In this document: one piece after another, positions 12,776 through 20,142 of the stretch
Layout: each line of letters opens with the position of its first letter
Position numbering within the stretch: position 1 is the first letter of the stretch
Source of the DNA: an uncultured Caryophanales bacterium
Lineage (GTDB): Bacteria; Bacillota_I; Bacilli_A; RF39; UBA660
Direction of reading: 5' to 3'
DNA length: 64,000 nucleotides
Assembly: GCA_946544685.1 (NCBI GenBank)
Contig: CAMNML010000005.1
Location: 1-64,000, forward strand
Program-made: the position numbers and the translations under genes
Notes under the pieces: model-generated
Told to the model about the DNA's origin: nothing
Seen by the model: the letters and a program-made list of their open reading frames with translations, nothing else
Databases searched by the model: none

Positions 12776-13408
12776 ATGAACTATACTTATGATATACTCG
12801 CAAACTTTAACGAAAACTACTATGAATTCTATGAATGGAATAACAAAGACGAATTAACACACATAAAAAGACTACCAATAATAAAAGTAGAAAGAGAATT
12901 TCTAAATAATATAAAAAACAACGATGTAATAGTAGAAAAAGAATTATTAGAAAAAATAAATAAAAAAACAGAATTCTTTAAAACAAACAAAAAAAACATA
13001 AGTAACTATATATGCGCACTATGCGATGGAACAAAAGCAATAATAATAAAATTTGAATCAAATGGAAAAATACAAGGAAGAAGTAGTCTACTAATAGACG
13101 AAGAAAATGAAATAATAGACATAAGTGAAACAATGACAACAAGTAAATATAATCTAAAACAAAACAAAAACAAAAAACAAGAATACTTTAAAACAAGAAA
13201 AGAAAGAGAAATAAATAAATATATAGAAAAAGAACTAAAAACAATAGACAATAATAAACTAAAATATCTATACTTCGACTGCTTCAATAAAAAAGAAGAA
13301 GACATAAACATAATACAAAAAACAATAAAAAATGAAATAAAAAATAACTTCGAAAATATATACAAACCAATATATGATTTCTTGAAATTAGCGTCTAATA
13401 GACTATAA
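12776..13408 (+). CDS. Conserved hypothetical protein, possibly DUF3603-like
   Basis: A soluble 210-residue protein, very rich in Lys, Asn and Glu. The N-terminus (YTYDILANFNENYYEFYEW) and the KRLPIIKVE segment recall the DUF3603 family of Bacillota proteins, which has no known function; this assignment is from memory of the pattern and is tentative. An in-frame ATG 30 bases earlier is less likely than the one at 12776, which follows AAAGGAGAA. It stands alone before scpA with a weak hairpin in between. Confidence 0.7.
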   Translation: MNYTYDILANFNENYYEFYEWNNKDELTHIKRLPIIKVEREFLNNIKNNDVIVEKELLEKINKKTEFFKTNKKNISNYICALCDGTKAIIIKFESNGKIQGRSSLLIDEENEIIDISETMTTSKYNLKQNKNKKQEYFKTRKEREINKYIEKELKTIDNNKLKYLYFDCFNKKEEDINIIQKTIKNEIKNNFENIYKPIYDFLKLASNRL

Positions 13409-13425
13409 TTCCAAGAATTTTTTTT
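13407..13425 (+). terminator. Weak terminator before scpA
   Basis: A 5-bp stem (AATTC/GAATT) with a 3-nt loop and a long T-run. Confidence 0.4.
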
Positions 13426-13477
13426 AAATAATTTACTTAAAATAATTAATTTGATATAATTTATTAAGGTGTTTTGT

Positions 13478-14182
13478 ATGGAATATAAAGTAACAATAGA
13501 TAAATTTGAAGGTCCACTAGACTTACTACTTCACTTAATAAAAAAATCAAACATAAATATAGTAGACATAAACATAGTAGATATAACTAAACAATATCTA
13601 GACTATATACATGAAATGGAAGAAATGAATCTAGATATCGCAAGTGAATATCTAACAATGGCAGCAGAATTAATAGAAATGAAATCAAAAATACTACTTC
13701 CTCAACAAGAAGAAGACGTAGAAGACGATAGACAAAACTTAATTAATAGACTAATAGACTATGAACAATATAAACAAGTAATAGAACGCTTTAAAACACT
13801 AGAACTAGATAGAAGAGATGAATTCACAAAAACACCAGAAGACTTAAGAAAATATGACTGCGTAAGTGAAACACATCTTAATCAAGATATAACACTAAAC
13901 GATCTAGTAAAAGCATTTAATATATTCCTAGAAAAAAAAGAAAAAGAAAAACCACTAAACACAAAAATAACAACAAAAGAATACTCTGTAACAAAAAGAT
14001 CAGAAGAAATAAAACAAATATTAAATAAAAGAAAAAAAATAACATTCAACGAACTATTTAAAGAATATAACAAAAGTTATGTAGTTGTTACATTTCTAGC
14101 AATACTAAATCTATCAAAAAAAGAAAACATAAAACTAAAACAAGATAACAACTTTAAAGAAATATATATAGAGGTGTCATAA
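13478..14182 (+). CDS. scpA: Segregation and condensation protein A (kleisin)
   Basis: ScpA is the kleisin subunit that bridges the two SMC heads and binds ScpB in the bacterial condensin that organises and segregates chromosomes. The 234-residue protein opens with the diagnostic VTIDKFEGPLDLLLHLI and the VDINIVDITKQYLDYI block, has an acidic middle, and ends in a winged-helix segment (KITFNELFKEYNKSYVVVTFLAIL). A GTG nine bases upstream lies in the ribosome site AAGGTG, so the ATG at 13478 is preferred. Its stop overlaps the scpB ATG. Confidence 0.95.
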   Translation: MEYKVTIDKFEGPLDLLLHLIKKSNINIVDINIVDITKQYLDYIHEMEEMNLDIASEYLTMAAELIEMKSKILLPQQEEDVEDDRQNLINRLIDYEQYKQVIERFKTLELDRRDEFTKTPEDLRKYDCVSETHLNQDITLNDLVKAFNIFLEKKEKEKPLNTKITTKEYSVTKRSEEIKQILNKRKKITFNELFKEYNKSYVVVTFLAILNLSKKENIKLKQDNNFKEIYIEVS

Positions 14183-14733
14183 TGAAAAACATTATAGAAG
14201 GACTACTATTTGTAGTAGGAGACGAAGGACTAACACTAGAAGAAATAAATAATATTCTAGAACAAGATATAAATAAAACAAAACAAGATATAGAAGAACT
14301 AATAAAAGACTATGAAGATGTAAATAGAGGAATAAGAATAGAAATATTTGGAGACAAATATAAACTAGTAACAAAAAAAGAATACAAAGAATATTTAAAA
14401 AAACTAGTACCAGATGAAGAAGACTTACTAACTCAATCAAATCTAGAAACACTCGCAATAATTGCCTATAATCAACCAATAACAAGACTTCAAGTAGAAG
14501 AAATAAGAGGAGTAAATGCATCACATGTAATAAGAAAACTGCTAATGAGAGACTTAATAAAAGAACTAGGTAGATCAGAACTACCAGGAAGACCAATACT
14601 ATATGGAACAACAGACTTCTTCCTAGACTACTTTGGAATAAACTCATTAGAAGAACTTCCACAAATAAAAATAGAAGAACAAGAAAGTGATGAAGAAAAC
14701 CTTTTTGAATCAAAATATAAAGAAGAAATTTAA
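14182..14733 (+). CDS. scpB: Segregation and condensation protein B
   Basis: ScpB dimers bind the ScpA linker in the SMC-ScpAB complex. The 183-residue protein has the two winged-helix domains expected, with IIEGLLFVVGDEGLTLEEI at the N-terminus and the well-conserved block TLAIIAYNQPITRLQVEEIR near residue 90, then ELGRSELPGRPILYGTT. It is preceded by GAGGTG and starts in the scpA stop (TAATG). The smc gene itself is not in this window. Confidence 0.95.
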   Translation: MKNIIEGLLFVVGDEGLTLEEINNILEQDINKTKQDIEELIKDYEDVNRGIRIEIFGDKYKLVTKKEYKEYLKKLVPDEEDLLTQSNLETLAIIAYNQPITRLQVEEIRGVNASHVIRKLLMRDLIKELGRSELPGRPILYGTTDFFLDYFGINSLEELPQIKIEEQESDEENLFESKYKEEI

Positions 14734-14742
14734 TTTAAAATA

Positions 14743-14771
14743 TTGATTATAACAAACCATAATGTTATAAT
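14743..14771 (+). promoter_or_regulatory. Promoter of tRNA-Leu
   Basis: TTGATT (-35) and TATAAT (-10, 14766-14771) with a 17-bp spacer, nine bases before the mature tRNA. Confidence 0.75.
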
Positions 14772-14779
14772 TAATACAT

Positions 14780-14864
14780 GCCGGTATGATGGAATGGTAG
14801 TCATGCTTGACTCAAAATCAAGTGGGTTCTGCCCGTGTCGGTTCAAGTCCGACTACCGGTACCA
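14780..14864 (+). tRNA. tRNA-Leu, anticodon CAA
   Basis: A complete 85-nt cloverleaf with encoded CCA. Acceptor strands GCCGGTA/TACCGGT pair with one G-U, the anticodon stem CTTGA/TCAAG encloses CTCAAAA (anticodon CAA, decoding UUG), a long variable arm TGGGTTCTGCCCGTG identifies a class II tRNA, and the T arm TCGGTTCAAGTCCGA is canonical. It has its own promoter and terminator. Its 3' end and flank are the start of the accessory region and recur at 18586 and 20367. Confidence 0.95.
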
Positions 14865-14906
14865 ATAATGAATAATTCGAACTCTTTAATTAGAGTTCTT
14901 TTTTTT
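14859..14906 (+). repeat. tRNA-Leu 3'-end repeat, copy A (attachment-site-like)
   Basis: The last bases of the tRNA (GTACCA) with its downstream flank and terminator (AATAATGAATAATTCGAACT and following) form the first of three direct repeats, the others at 18586 and 20367. This is the intact, functional copy. Repeats of a tRNA 3' end bounding foreign genes are the usual footprint of site-specific integration. Confidence 0.75.
14879..14906 (+). terminator. Terminator of tRNA-Leu
   Basis: 7-bp stem GAACTCT/AGAGTTC with a 6-nt loop and eight T. Confidence 0.85.
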
Positions 14907-14916
14907 GTTAAAATAA

Positions 14917-15111
14917 AAAATAGAATACTGGAAAGAAAAATTTGAAAAGATTATAGACCATATAAGTGATAAAGTAAAAGGATTATTTGGAGATAAAGAT
15001 AAAGAAGAATATCAAGATATAACAAATGATTTATATATGAACGACATTATAGATAAAAAAGAATATAACAAAATAAATGGTGAAAAAGAAAAAGATGATT
15101 TTTATAGATAA
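14917..15111 (+). pseudogene. C-terminal remnant of a Mob/Pre-type relaxase
   Basis: No start codon is available, but 65 in-frame codons remain open to a TAA. The residues read WKEKFEKIIDHISDKVKGLF, an acidic turn, then EEYQDITNDLYMNDIIDKKEY and a KEKDDF end. This resembles the C-terminal tail of plasmid mobilisation (MobV/Pre family) relaxases of Bacillota mobilisable elements; the family call is by recall and needs a search. The rest of the gene is missing. Lying 10 bases after the tRNA terminator, it marks the left edge of an integrated and decayed element. Confidence 0.55.
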
Positions 15112-15181
15112 ATTGTAAAATAAATATGTAAATATCATTTATATTCGTTGAAAATCTATATTAAAATAAGGGTTTATGTGT

Positions 15182-15187
15182 TATAAT
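15182..15187 (+). promoter_or_regulatory. -10 element of the accessory-gene cluster
   Basis: TATAAT preceded by TGTGT; the -35 region is poor. It lies 33 bases before the start of the frameshifted membrane-protein gene. Confidence 0.45.
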
Positions 15188-15219
15188 GTGGTTATGGAGA
15201 TAAGATCGGTGGTGATATT

Positions 15220-15695
15220 ATGGCTACTATATATCAATCAAAACCATTTGTGTTTAAAATGATGGTTACATTTTTTCTGTTATAACTATACTTTTTGTTT
15301 CAATATTTTTTATTCATAATTGGTTAGTAGATAGAGTGGATATTGGAGCATACGAAGAAAGAACAGGAATAATAGAAAATATTTATATAAAGAATAGAGG
15401 AAGTAGTGAATGTCAATATATAAATATTGAAGATTTTGATGTTTTTGTTAAATGTGGTGACTTATCTGAAATTAAATTAAATGTTGGTGATAACATTAAA
15501 TATTACTATTATAATGGATCTGCTTTTTATACAAAGGGACAAATGCAAAGTTCAAATAGTTTGGTTAAAGCATTAGATATTGGAATGCTCGTAAGTTTAT
15601 TTATTGCTTTTATGATTTCAATTTTTTTTATACCAATGTATTTAATAATAGCTAAAAAAAATAACAAAATTGATTTACTAGTGAGAAAGTTATAA
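15220..15695 (+). pseudogene. Two-TM membrane protein gene, frameshifted
   Basis: An ATG behind GGTGGTGAT opens MATIYQSKPFVFKMMVTFF and then meets TAA after 21 codons. One extra base in the six-T run at 15271-15276 would join it to the downstream frame (SVITILFVSIFFIHNWLVD, then an extracellular domain of about 85 residues and a second hydrophobic helix near the end, IGMLVSLFIAFMISIFFIP). The full protein would be about 158 residues with two membrane helices. No family recognised. It may be a true mutation, homopolymer slippage, or a sequencing error; a GTG at 15336 could also start a shorter product. Confidence 0.6.
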
Positions 15696-15749
15696 ATTTA
15701 TAAAAAATATATAATCTCGATAATATAGAAAAAAGGAGAAAAGTATAAT

Positions 15750-16022
15750 ATGAATGAGTTATTAAGATTTACAAGTACTGGAACAAATGGAGCAAATATA
15801 TTATTGCCTCCAAAATTTGATTTTGTATTTTATGATACAAAATTAGAATTATATAAGAAAGGTAAATTAGTTAGAACGGTAGATTATAATGATATTATTG
15901 AAATAACTAATATAAAGACTTGGCAAAACAATGTATTTATTAATTGCAAACCAATAGGAATAAATATTTATAAAGTTAGTGATGAAATATTTAATAAAAT
16001 CAAGGAAATTACAAAAAAATAG
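15750..16022 (+). CDS. Hypothetical protein, 90 aa, possibly PH-like
   Basis: A soluble 90-residue protein preceded by AAGGAGAA. The pattern of alternating hydrophobic strands (FVFYDTKLELYKKGKLVRTV, IIEITNIKTWQNNVFINC) and a final helix (IFNKIKEI) suggests a small PH-like or similar beta-rich domain, but no family is recognised. First intact gene of a run of closely spaced accessory genes (gaps of 8-15 bases up to 17598), which probably form one transcript. Confidence 0.7.
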   Translation: MNELLRFTSTGTNGANILLPPKFDFVFYDTKLELYKKGKLVRTVDYNDIIEITNIKTWQNNVFINCKPIGINIYKVSDEIFNKIKEITKK

Positions 16023-16030
16023 GTGAATTT

Positions 16031-16714
16031 ATGAGAGATAAATTACAAACTGAAAGTTATTGGAAAAATAAAATAGACAAATACAATGATATGCTTCTTG
16101 AAATGGAAGAAAAATTACAAAATGTTTCTTCAGATAGAATTATTCCAACCAAACAATACATCGAATTAAAAAGATTAGAATTAATGATTTCTATGTATTC
16201 AGCAGGTGCAAATCTTGATGAGTGTAAAAAACTATATATAATAAATCTAAATAATTTATCTGAATGTAAAAATCAATTTGAAAGTTATGTAGACTTAATT
16301 TGGTATATATCATTAGGAGTATTATTTAAAATAAATGAAGAAGAAGTTGAACAACTTGAAAGGATGATTTCACAAAAATTTAGTGACGATAAATTAGTAT
16401 GTTATTTAATGAAATATTTAAAAGATAATTATCAAGATGGGAAAACATATTTTATGAAAAATCCATATGAAAATTTAGATATTTTAATCAGCAGTGATGT
16501 AGATAATTTAGGTGATTATATGAATAATTATCTAACAAAGTGGTATAAAGCACATAGTTTTGAATCTTGGTATAATTCACACAATAGGGAAGATAACTTA
16601 TATTTTGGTTATTGGAGTTTTGAATTAGGTGCGATAATTAAAATTAAAGGGTTAAATAATGAAGAATTTAAAGATATAAATTATTATCCTTATGATTTAG
16701 TTGAATATAAATAA
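16031..16714 (+). CDS. PoNi-like immunity protein (DUF1910/DUF1911)
   Basis: This 227-residue protein resembles the PoNi family, which neutralises PoNe DNase toxins of polymorphic toxin systems. The N-terminal helical region (YWKNKIDKYNDMLLEM) fits DUF1910, and the C-terminal block KWYKAHSFESWYNSH ... FGYWSFELGAIIKIKGL ... YYPYDLV fits DUF1911. Ribosome site AGGTGAATTT. No toxin gene with a PoNe nuclease domain is visible nearby, so this is an orphan immunity gene. Orphan immunity genes can protect against toxins of competitors; that role is inferred. Confidence 0.75.
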   Translation: MRDKLQTESYWKNKIDKYNDMLLEMEEKLQNVSSDRIIPTKQYIELKRLELMISMYSAGANLDECKKLYIINLNNLSECKNQFESYVDLIWYISLGVLFKINEEEVEQLERMISQKFSDDKLVCYLMKYLKDNYQDGKTYFMKNPYENLDILISSDVDNLGDYMNNYLTKWYKAHSFESWYNSHNREDNLYFGYWSFELGAIIKIKGLNNEEFKDINYYPYDLVEYK

Positions 16715-16726
16715 ATGGAGGATTAT

Positions 16727-16972
16727 ATGGAAGAAAGAGAATTAACATATGAAGAAATTGTAGCTAAGAAGGCAGAAAACAAAATAGGTAATGAATTACA
16801 ATTTTTTAAAGATAATTATGACTCACCTAAACAATGGGCAGAAGAAACAATTAGAGCACATAGTTATCACGAACCAATAAAAGAAGAATTTTTGAAACAA
16901 TTACAAGAATGTAATACTTGGGAAGATGTGCTACGATTAAGTAAAGAGGTAGTACCTTTCTTAAAAAGATAA
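16727..16972 (+). CDS. Hypothetical acidic protein, 81 aa
   Basis: An 81-residue soluble, mostly helical, acidic protein (ELTYEEIVAKKAENKIGNEL, WAEETIRAHSYHEPIKEEFL). The ATG at 16715 contains the ribosome site (GGAGGA) of the ATG at 16727, so the latter is taken as start. No family recognised. It follows the PoNi-like gene directly and may be a second small immunity-type protein, but nothing in the sequence proves this. Confidence 0.65.
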   Translation: MEERELTYEEIVAKKAENKIGNELQFFKDNYDSPKQWAEETIRAHSYHEPIKEEFLKQLQECNTWEDVLRLSKEVVPFLKR

Positions 16973-16986
16973 AAAAGAGGTGTAAA

Positions 16987-17598
16987 ATGAAATGTTTATT
17001 AAAACAAGTAAGTAAAGAATTATATAGTGCTAAATTTGAAATATTAAATAATAATTCATTAATTGGTGAATTAAATTTAAAAGGACATCTAGGAACAAAT
17101 GAAGTTAAATTAATTGGTAAAATTTTTGATAAAGAATTTAGTATGAAAAGACAACATGGAGAAAAAGAAAAATTTAGACCATATAGTATTATGGAAGAGA
17201 AAAAAACAATTGGAGAAGTATATCAAACTGAGATAAAAACGGGTTTTTTCAAATCAAAAGTATATAAAAAATGTATTATAAACAATGAAGAATATAATTC
17301 ATATGGAATTGGTTTTGATGATAAAGGAATTAATTGTATTTATGATAATACAAAACAAATTGCACAATATGAAAATAGTAGCATGATATACAATGATTTG
17401 TATTGCTTTGATATTTATTGCAAAAATGAAAAAGAATTATTAATAACTATATTTTTTGCAATTCATGGATATATTATTGCTTTTTATGAAGCTGGAGAAA
17501 AAGTAACTAAATCTGTAAAAACATTTAAGAGTAATAGTAAAGAATGGATTGAAAAATATGATCCAGAATGGATAAATAAAATAGGTATGGAGGTGTAA
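16987..17598 (+). CDS. Hypothetical protein, 203 aa
   Basis: A soluble protein rich in beta-strand patterns (LIGELNLKGHLGTNEVKLIG, IGEVYQTEIKTGFFKSKVYK) with one hydrophobic stretch (LLITIFFAIHGYIIAFYEAG, about residues 153-172). The overall pattern recalls tubby/LURP-like barrels, in which a central helix is enclosed by strands, but this is a weak structural guess. Ribosome site AGAGGTG. Part of the same accessory gene row. Confidence 0.65.
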   Translation: MKCLLKQVSKELYSAKFEILNNNSLIGELNLKGHLGTNEVKLIGKIFDKEFSMKRQHGEKEKFRPYSIMEEKKTIGEVYQTEIKTGFFKSKVYKKCIINNEEYNSYGIGFDDKGINCIYDNTKQIAQYENSSMIYNDLYCFDIYCKNEKELLITIFFAIHGYIIAFYEAGEKVTKSVKTFKSNSKEWIEKYDPEWINKIGMEV

Positions 17599-17599
17599 T

Positions 17600-17890
17600 A
17601 TGAAGCGATTTTTAATAGGATTATCAATAGTATTAGTTTCAATAGCAATTTTAGGAATAATTATCTTTGGAGTCATATCTGCTACTTCAAAAAAACTTGT
17701 ATGCAAATCAAATGAAGGAAATATCACTATCATGTATAATAATAAATCAATCACAGGTTATACAGCAAATGGTATTGAATATGATCTTGAAGGTCAAAAA
17801 AAATATGCAGATCAAGTAGGAATAGATGCATATTTAAATGAATTCTCAACATGGTTTAAAACTAATACAACTGGTTCTTGTACAAAATAA
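17600..17890 (+). CDS. Hypothetical membrane-anchored protein, 96 aa
   Basis: One N-terminal hydrophobic helix (IGLSIVLVSIAILGIIIFGV, residues 5-25) after a Lys-Arg start, followed by a 70-residue outer domain with two cysteines (VCKSNEG and SCTK) that could form a disulphide. No family recognised. Starts one base after the previous stop, behind GGAGGTG. It could be a membrane-tethered domain or an uncleaved signal anchor. Confidence 0.7.
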   Translation: MKRFLIGLSIVLVSIAILGIIIFGVISATSKKLVCKSNEGNITIMYNNKSITGYTANGIEYDLEGQKKYADQVGIDAYLNEFSTWFKTNTTGSCTK

Positions 17891-17963
17891 ATAATCCTAC
17901 TTTTTATAATTTGTACTAATGAACAATATTATTTGACATTATTGTTAAAAGGAGAGGATTAAT

Positions 17964-18350
17964 ATGAAAAAAATATTTTTATGTGTACTTGCATTATTTG
18001 CAATAATAGGAATGACTGGTTGCAAAACAAAAGAAGAACATATTGATAGCTTTACAGTATCACTATATACAAATCGGTCAGCGCAAATCGATTGGAATTA
18101 TAAATTGAGTAAAGACGATATAGTTAAAGTATCATATATCTATGATACATCAGGATGTGATTCAAAAGCAAATGGGTGTGGTGGACATGGAATGTATACA
18201 ATAACAGCACTTAAACCAGGTAGTGTTAAATTAACATTTGAATGTGCTAATGGTGATATGTGTGAACCATTGAAAAATACAGTTTATGAAATAACTGTAA
18301 ATGATGATCTGTCAATATCAGAAACGCATTATGAAGTGGAAGATAAATAA
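17964..18350 (+). CDS. Secreted lipoprotein with chagasin-like pattern
   Basis: A 128-residue protein with a lipoprotein signal peptide (KKIFLCVLALFAIIGMTGC, lipobox MTGC, mature Cys20). The outer part contains DDIVKVSYIY, a Gly-rich GCGGHGMYTI segment and ITALKPGSVKLTFEC. This order resembles the loops of chagasin/I42 cysteine-protease inhibitors, but the similarity is weak. It also has two CxxxxxC pairs absent from typical I42 proteins. Ribosome site GGAGAGG. Last of the accessory row, ended by a terminator. Confidence 0.7.
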   Translation: MKKIFLCVLALFAIIGMTGCKTKEEHIDSFTVSLYTNRSAQIDWNYKLSKDDIVKVSYIYDTSGCDSKANGCGGHGMYTITALKPGSVKLTFECANGDMCEPLKNTVYEITVNDDLSISETHYEVEDK

Positions 18351-18376
18351 AATTAGCTTAATTGCTAATTTTTTTT
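18350..18376 (+). terminator. Terminator of the accessory gene row
   Basis: 8-bp stem AAATTAGC/GCTAATTT with a 6-nt loop and a T-run. Confidence 0.8.
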
Positions 18377-18726
18377 CATAATATTCGTTGAATAGTGATT
18401 GGATATTTTCTTATAAAATGTGTAGAATATTTCAGTAGTAAGAAATCTATAATGGCTACTAAATAAAAAAATCACAGTGAAAAGTTTAAAAATTGTTCCA
18501 TTATTAACAAATTATGTTATACTATTATTAGTGATTGATATTAATATTCATTATTTATTATTGGCTGTAAACTACTACACTAATCGTACCAATAATGAAT
18601 TATTCGAACTCTTAGGAGTTCTTTTTTTTGTAAAAAAAGAAAAATTTTTTTTCATTAAATAATAGTTTCTTAAATTGATACTAAAAATAAAAAATGATAT
18701 AATTATCATAGAAAGAGGTGCATAAA
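18377..18726. other. Gene-poor stretch holding repeat copy B
   Basis: No credible gene is seen; a 61-codon frame at 18477 lacks a ribosome site and reads through the repeat. A 12-base string (ATATTCGTTGAA, 18381-18392) is shared with 15141-15152 near the left edge of the island. The sequence before copy B no longer folds into a recognisable tRNA. The last 60 bases hold the ribosome site (AGAGGTG) of the next gene. Confidence 0.5.
18586..18629 (+). repeat. tRNA-Leu 3'-end repeat, copy B
   Basis: GTACCAATAATGAA, then TTCGAACTCT and a short hairpin GAACTCTTAGGAGTTC with a T-run, match the last bases of tRNA-Leu plus its flank and terminator (copy A). The hairpin loop has been shortened and one base differs in the linker. 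It lies 3.7 kb after the tRNA. Confidence 0.75.
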
Positions 18727-19320
18727 ATGAGATATAAATCTTTATATGAACAAAACGAAGAAATGATAACAATCTTAAAAAGGAATAAAGAATTAATGGA
18801 AGTTTTAGATTATATAGAAACATTAAAATTACCAAATTTTTATATTGCTGCTGGAAGTGTATTTCAAACTATTTGGAACTATTATGATAATAATGATTTA
18901 AACTATAATATAAAAGATATAGATGTAATCTATTACAATAATAACGATTTATCTGTTGATACAGATATTAAATATTATAATTTAATAGATGAATTCTGCA
19001 AAAATAAAGGATATAAATATGAAATAGATGTTTCCAATGAAGCAAGAATGCATCTATGGAAAAAAGAAAAATTTAATATCGATGTTGAACCATATACATG
19101 TTCTGAAGATGCGATTGACAAATGGATCGCAACTGTTCACGCAATAGGAATCACAAAAGAAAAAAATAATATAAAAATATATGCACCATATGGATTAAGT
19201 GATATTTATAGTAGAACAATCAGACCAATAAAACATAAATATAATACAAAAGAAATATATGATAAAAAAGCTAAAAGTTGGAGTGAAAGATTTAATAATC
19301 TAAATATTATTGAGTGGTAA
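18727..19320 (+). CDS. Nucleotidyltransferase family protein (NTP_transf_6 / DUF925)
   Basis: A 197-residue protein matching the DUF925 nucleotidyltransferase family: LPNFYIAAGSVFQTIWN near residue 37 (the glycine-serine loop), KDIDVIYYNNNDLS near 66 (the paired acidic residues), EARMHLWKKEKF near 110, and APYGLSDIYSRTIRP near 156. Substrate unknown. The ATG at 18727 follows AGAGGTG; an earlier ATG nine bases upstream overlaps that site. It lies between repeat copies B and C, so it is probably cargo of the island. Confidence 0.85.
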   Translation: MRYKSLYEQNEEMITILKRNKELMEVLDYIETLKLPNFYIAAGSVFQTIWNYYDNNDLNYNIKDIDVIYYNNNDLSVDTDIKYYNLIDEFCKNKGYKYEIDVSNEARMHLWKKEKFNIDVEPYTCSEDAIDKWIATVHAIGITKEKNNIKIYAPYGLSDIYSRTIRPIKHKYNTKEIYDKKAKSWSERFNNLNIIEW

Positions 19321-19382
19321 ATAGTTGAAAAAATGTAAACTTAAGCTTAAAAAAATGTTAATTTAAAAGAAAATTAAAAAAC

Positions 19383-19412
19383 TTGCAAAAAATCCATTTT
19401 ATGTGCTAATAT
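19383..19412 (+). promoter_or_regulatory. Promoter of the small RNA
   Basis: TTGCAA (-35), 18-bp spacer, TGC-TAATAT extended -10 (19404-19412). Confidence 0.6.
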
Positions 19413-19418
19413 GTATAT

Positions 19419-19530
19419 AGATGAAGAAATCTTCATAAAATAAAAAAGAGGAACATTCGATTTTGCACGTGAATGTCACCTCAATTGAGATTGGGTAGAC
19501 ACTCTATCGTGCTGAAGAGTGTCTATTTTT
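19419..19530 (+). ncRNA. Small structured RNA, antisense to the 3' region of the next gene
   Basis: About 112 bases with its own promoter and three hairpins and no protein-coding frame. They are ATGAAG/CTTCAT (19421-19436), a long stem GAGG-ACATTC/GAATGT-CCTC (19448-19482), and the terminator stem AGACACTCT/AGAGTGTCT (19497-19524) with a T-run. On the opposite strand the second hairpin is followed by T6ATTTT and would end the convergent gene at 19573-20142, so the two transcripts overlap in antisense at their 3' ends. This layout is that of type I antitoxin RNAs, but the partner is not a small hydrophobic peptide. Family not recognised. Confidence 0.5.
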
Positions 19531-19572
19531 ATAAATTATATAACCTATTTGGTAGTTCGATATTACAAATAA

Positions 19573-20142
19573 TTACTTATGTGGAGCACTAGGCAATTTT
19601 GCTTGTATTTCTCTTAATTCTGCAATAGCTAAAGAGCACTCTTGCAATAATTTACGAGCGTCGCTAATTTTTTTTCTTTGTACATCACTAAGATTAGCAC
19701 CATAATTCATTTGCCATCCTTGCCCAACAACGAAATTCATTCCATGTTTAGGTTGCATTAGTTTCACTGTAGTGTTGCCTAAGACTTTTGTAATACTATG
19801 TCTTTGCAGAAGTTCATTAAATTCATCTTCAGATAAAAAATCTGGTGTGACTTTGATTAAATATTGTGCATTCCTATCATTTCCATACCAAATCTTACCT
19901 AAAGAAGTTGTATTCGTCTTCTTTAAGGCATAAAGTACCTTTTTTTGAATGTGTTCTGGAACAATGAAATCCCCCTTAGGAGTTCCATCAGTGTTAAATA
20001 GAGCAGGTAAAATAAATGCAGCTTTATCAATTTCTAAATAAAAGTGTGGGGTTGACTCCCTAATTGTATCCATTTTTTTCATTAAGGTATATATTTTTTC
20101 TTCTACATCTTCTTTATATCTATATATAGTTTCTTCGTGCAT
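19573..20142 (-). CDS. Unknown soluble protein, 189 aa, likely transferred
   Basis: No family recognised. The protein starts with a charged coiled-coil-like stretch (EDVEEKIYTLMKKMDTI), has a mixed middle domain (LPALFNTDGTPKGDFIVP, SLGKIWYGNDRNAQYLIKV) and ends in a helical region (KKISDARKLLQECSLAIAEL). The ATG at 20142 follows GGAAGTGATT; an ATG 75 bases earlier lacks a ribosome site. Codons include many C- or G-ending ones (GGC, CTG, GTG, AAG) uncommon in neighbouring core genes, consistent with recent transfer. Its transcript should end within the antisense small RNA at 19419-19530. Confidence 0.7.
   Translation of the reverse strand: MHEETIYRYKEDVEEKIYTLMKKMDTIRESTPHFYLEIDKAAFILPALFNTDGTPKGDFIVPEHIQKKVLYALKKTNTTSLGKIWYGNDRNAQYLIKVTPDFLSEDEFNELLQRHSITKVLGNTTVKLMQPKHGMNFVVGQGWQMNYGANLSDVQRKKISDARKLLQECSLAIAELREIQAKLPSAPHK

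Noticed and set aside
17922..17947. Inverted repeat AACAATA/TATTGTT before the lipoprotein gene
   Set aside because: No T-run follows, so it is not a convincing terminator; it might be an operator but nothing else supports that.
18477..18662. 61-codon frame
   Set aside because: No ribosome site, hydrophobic by composition only, and it covers the tRNA-flank repeat and its terminator.
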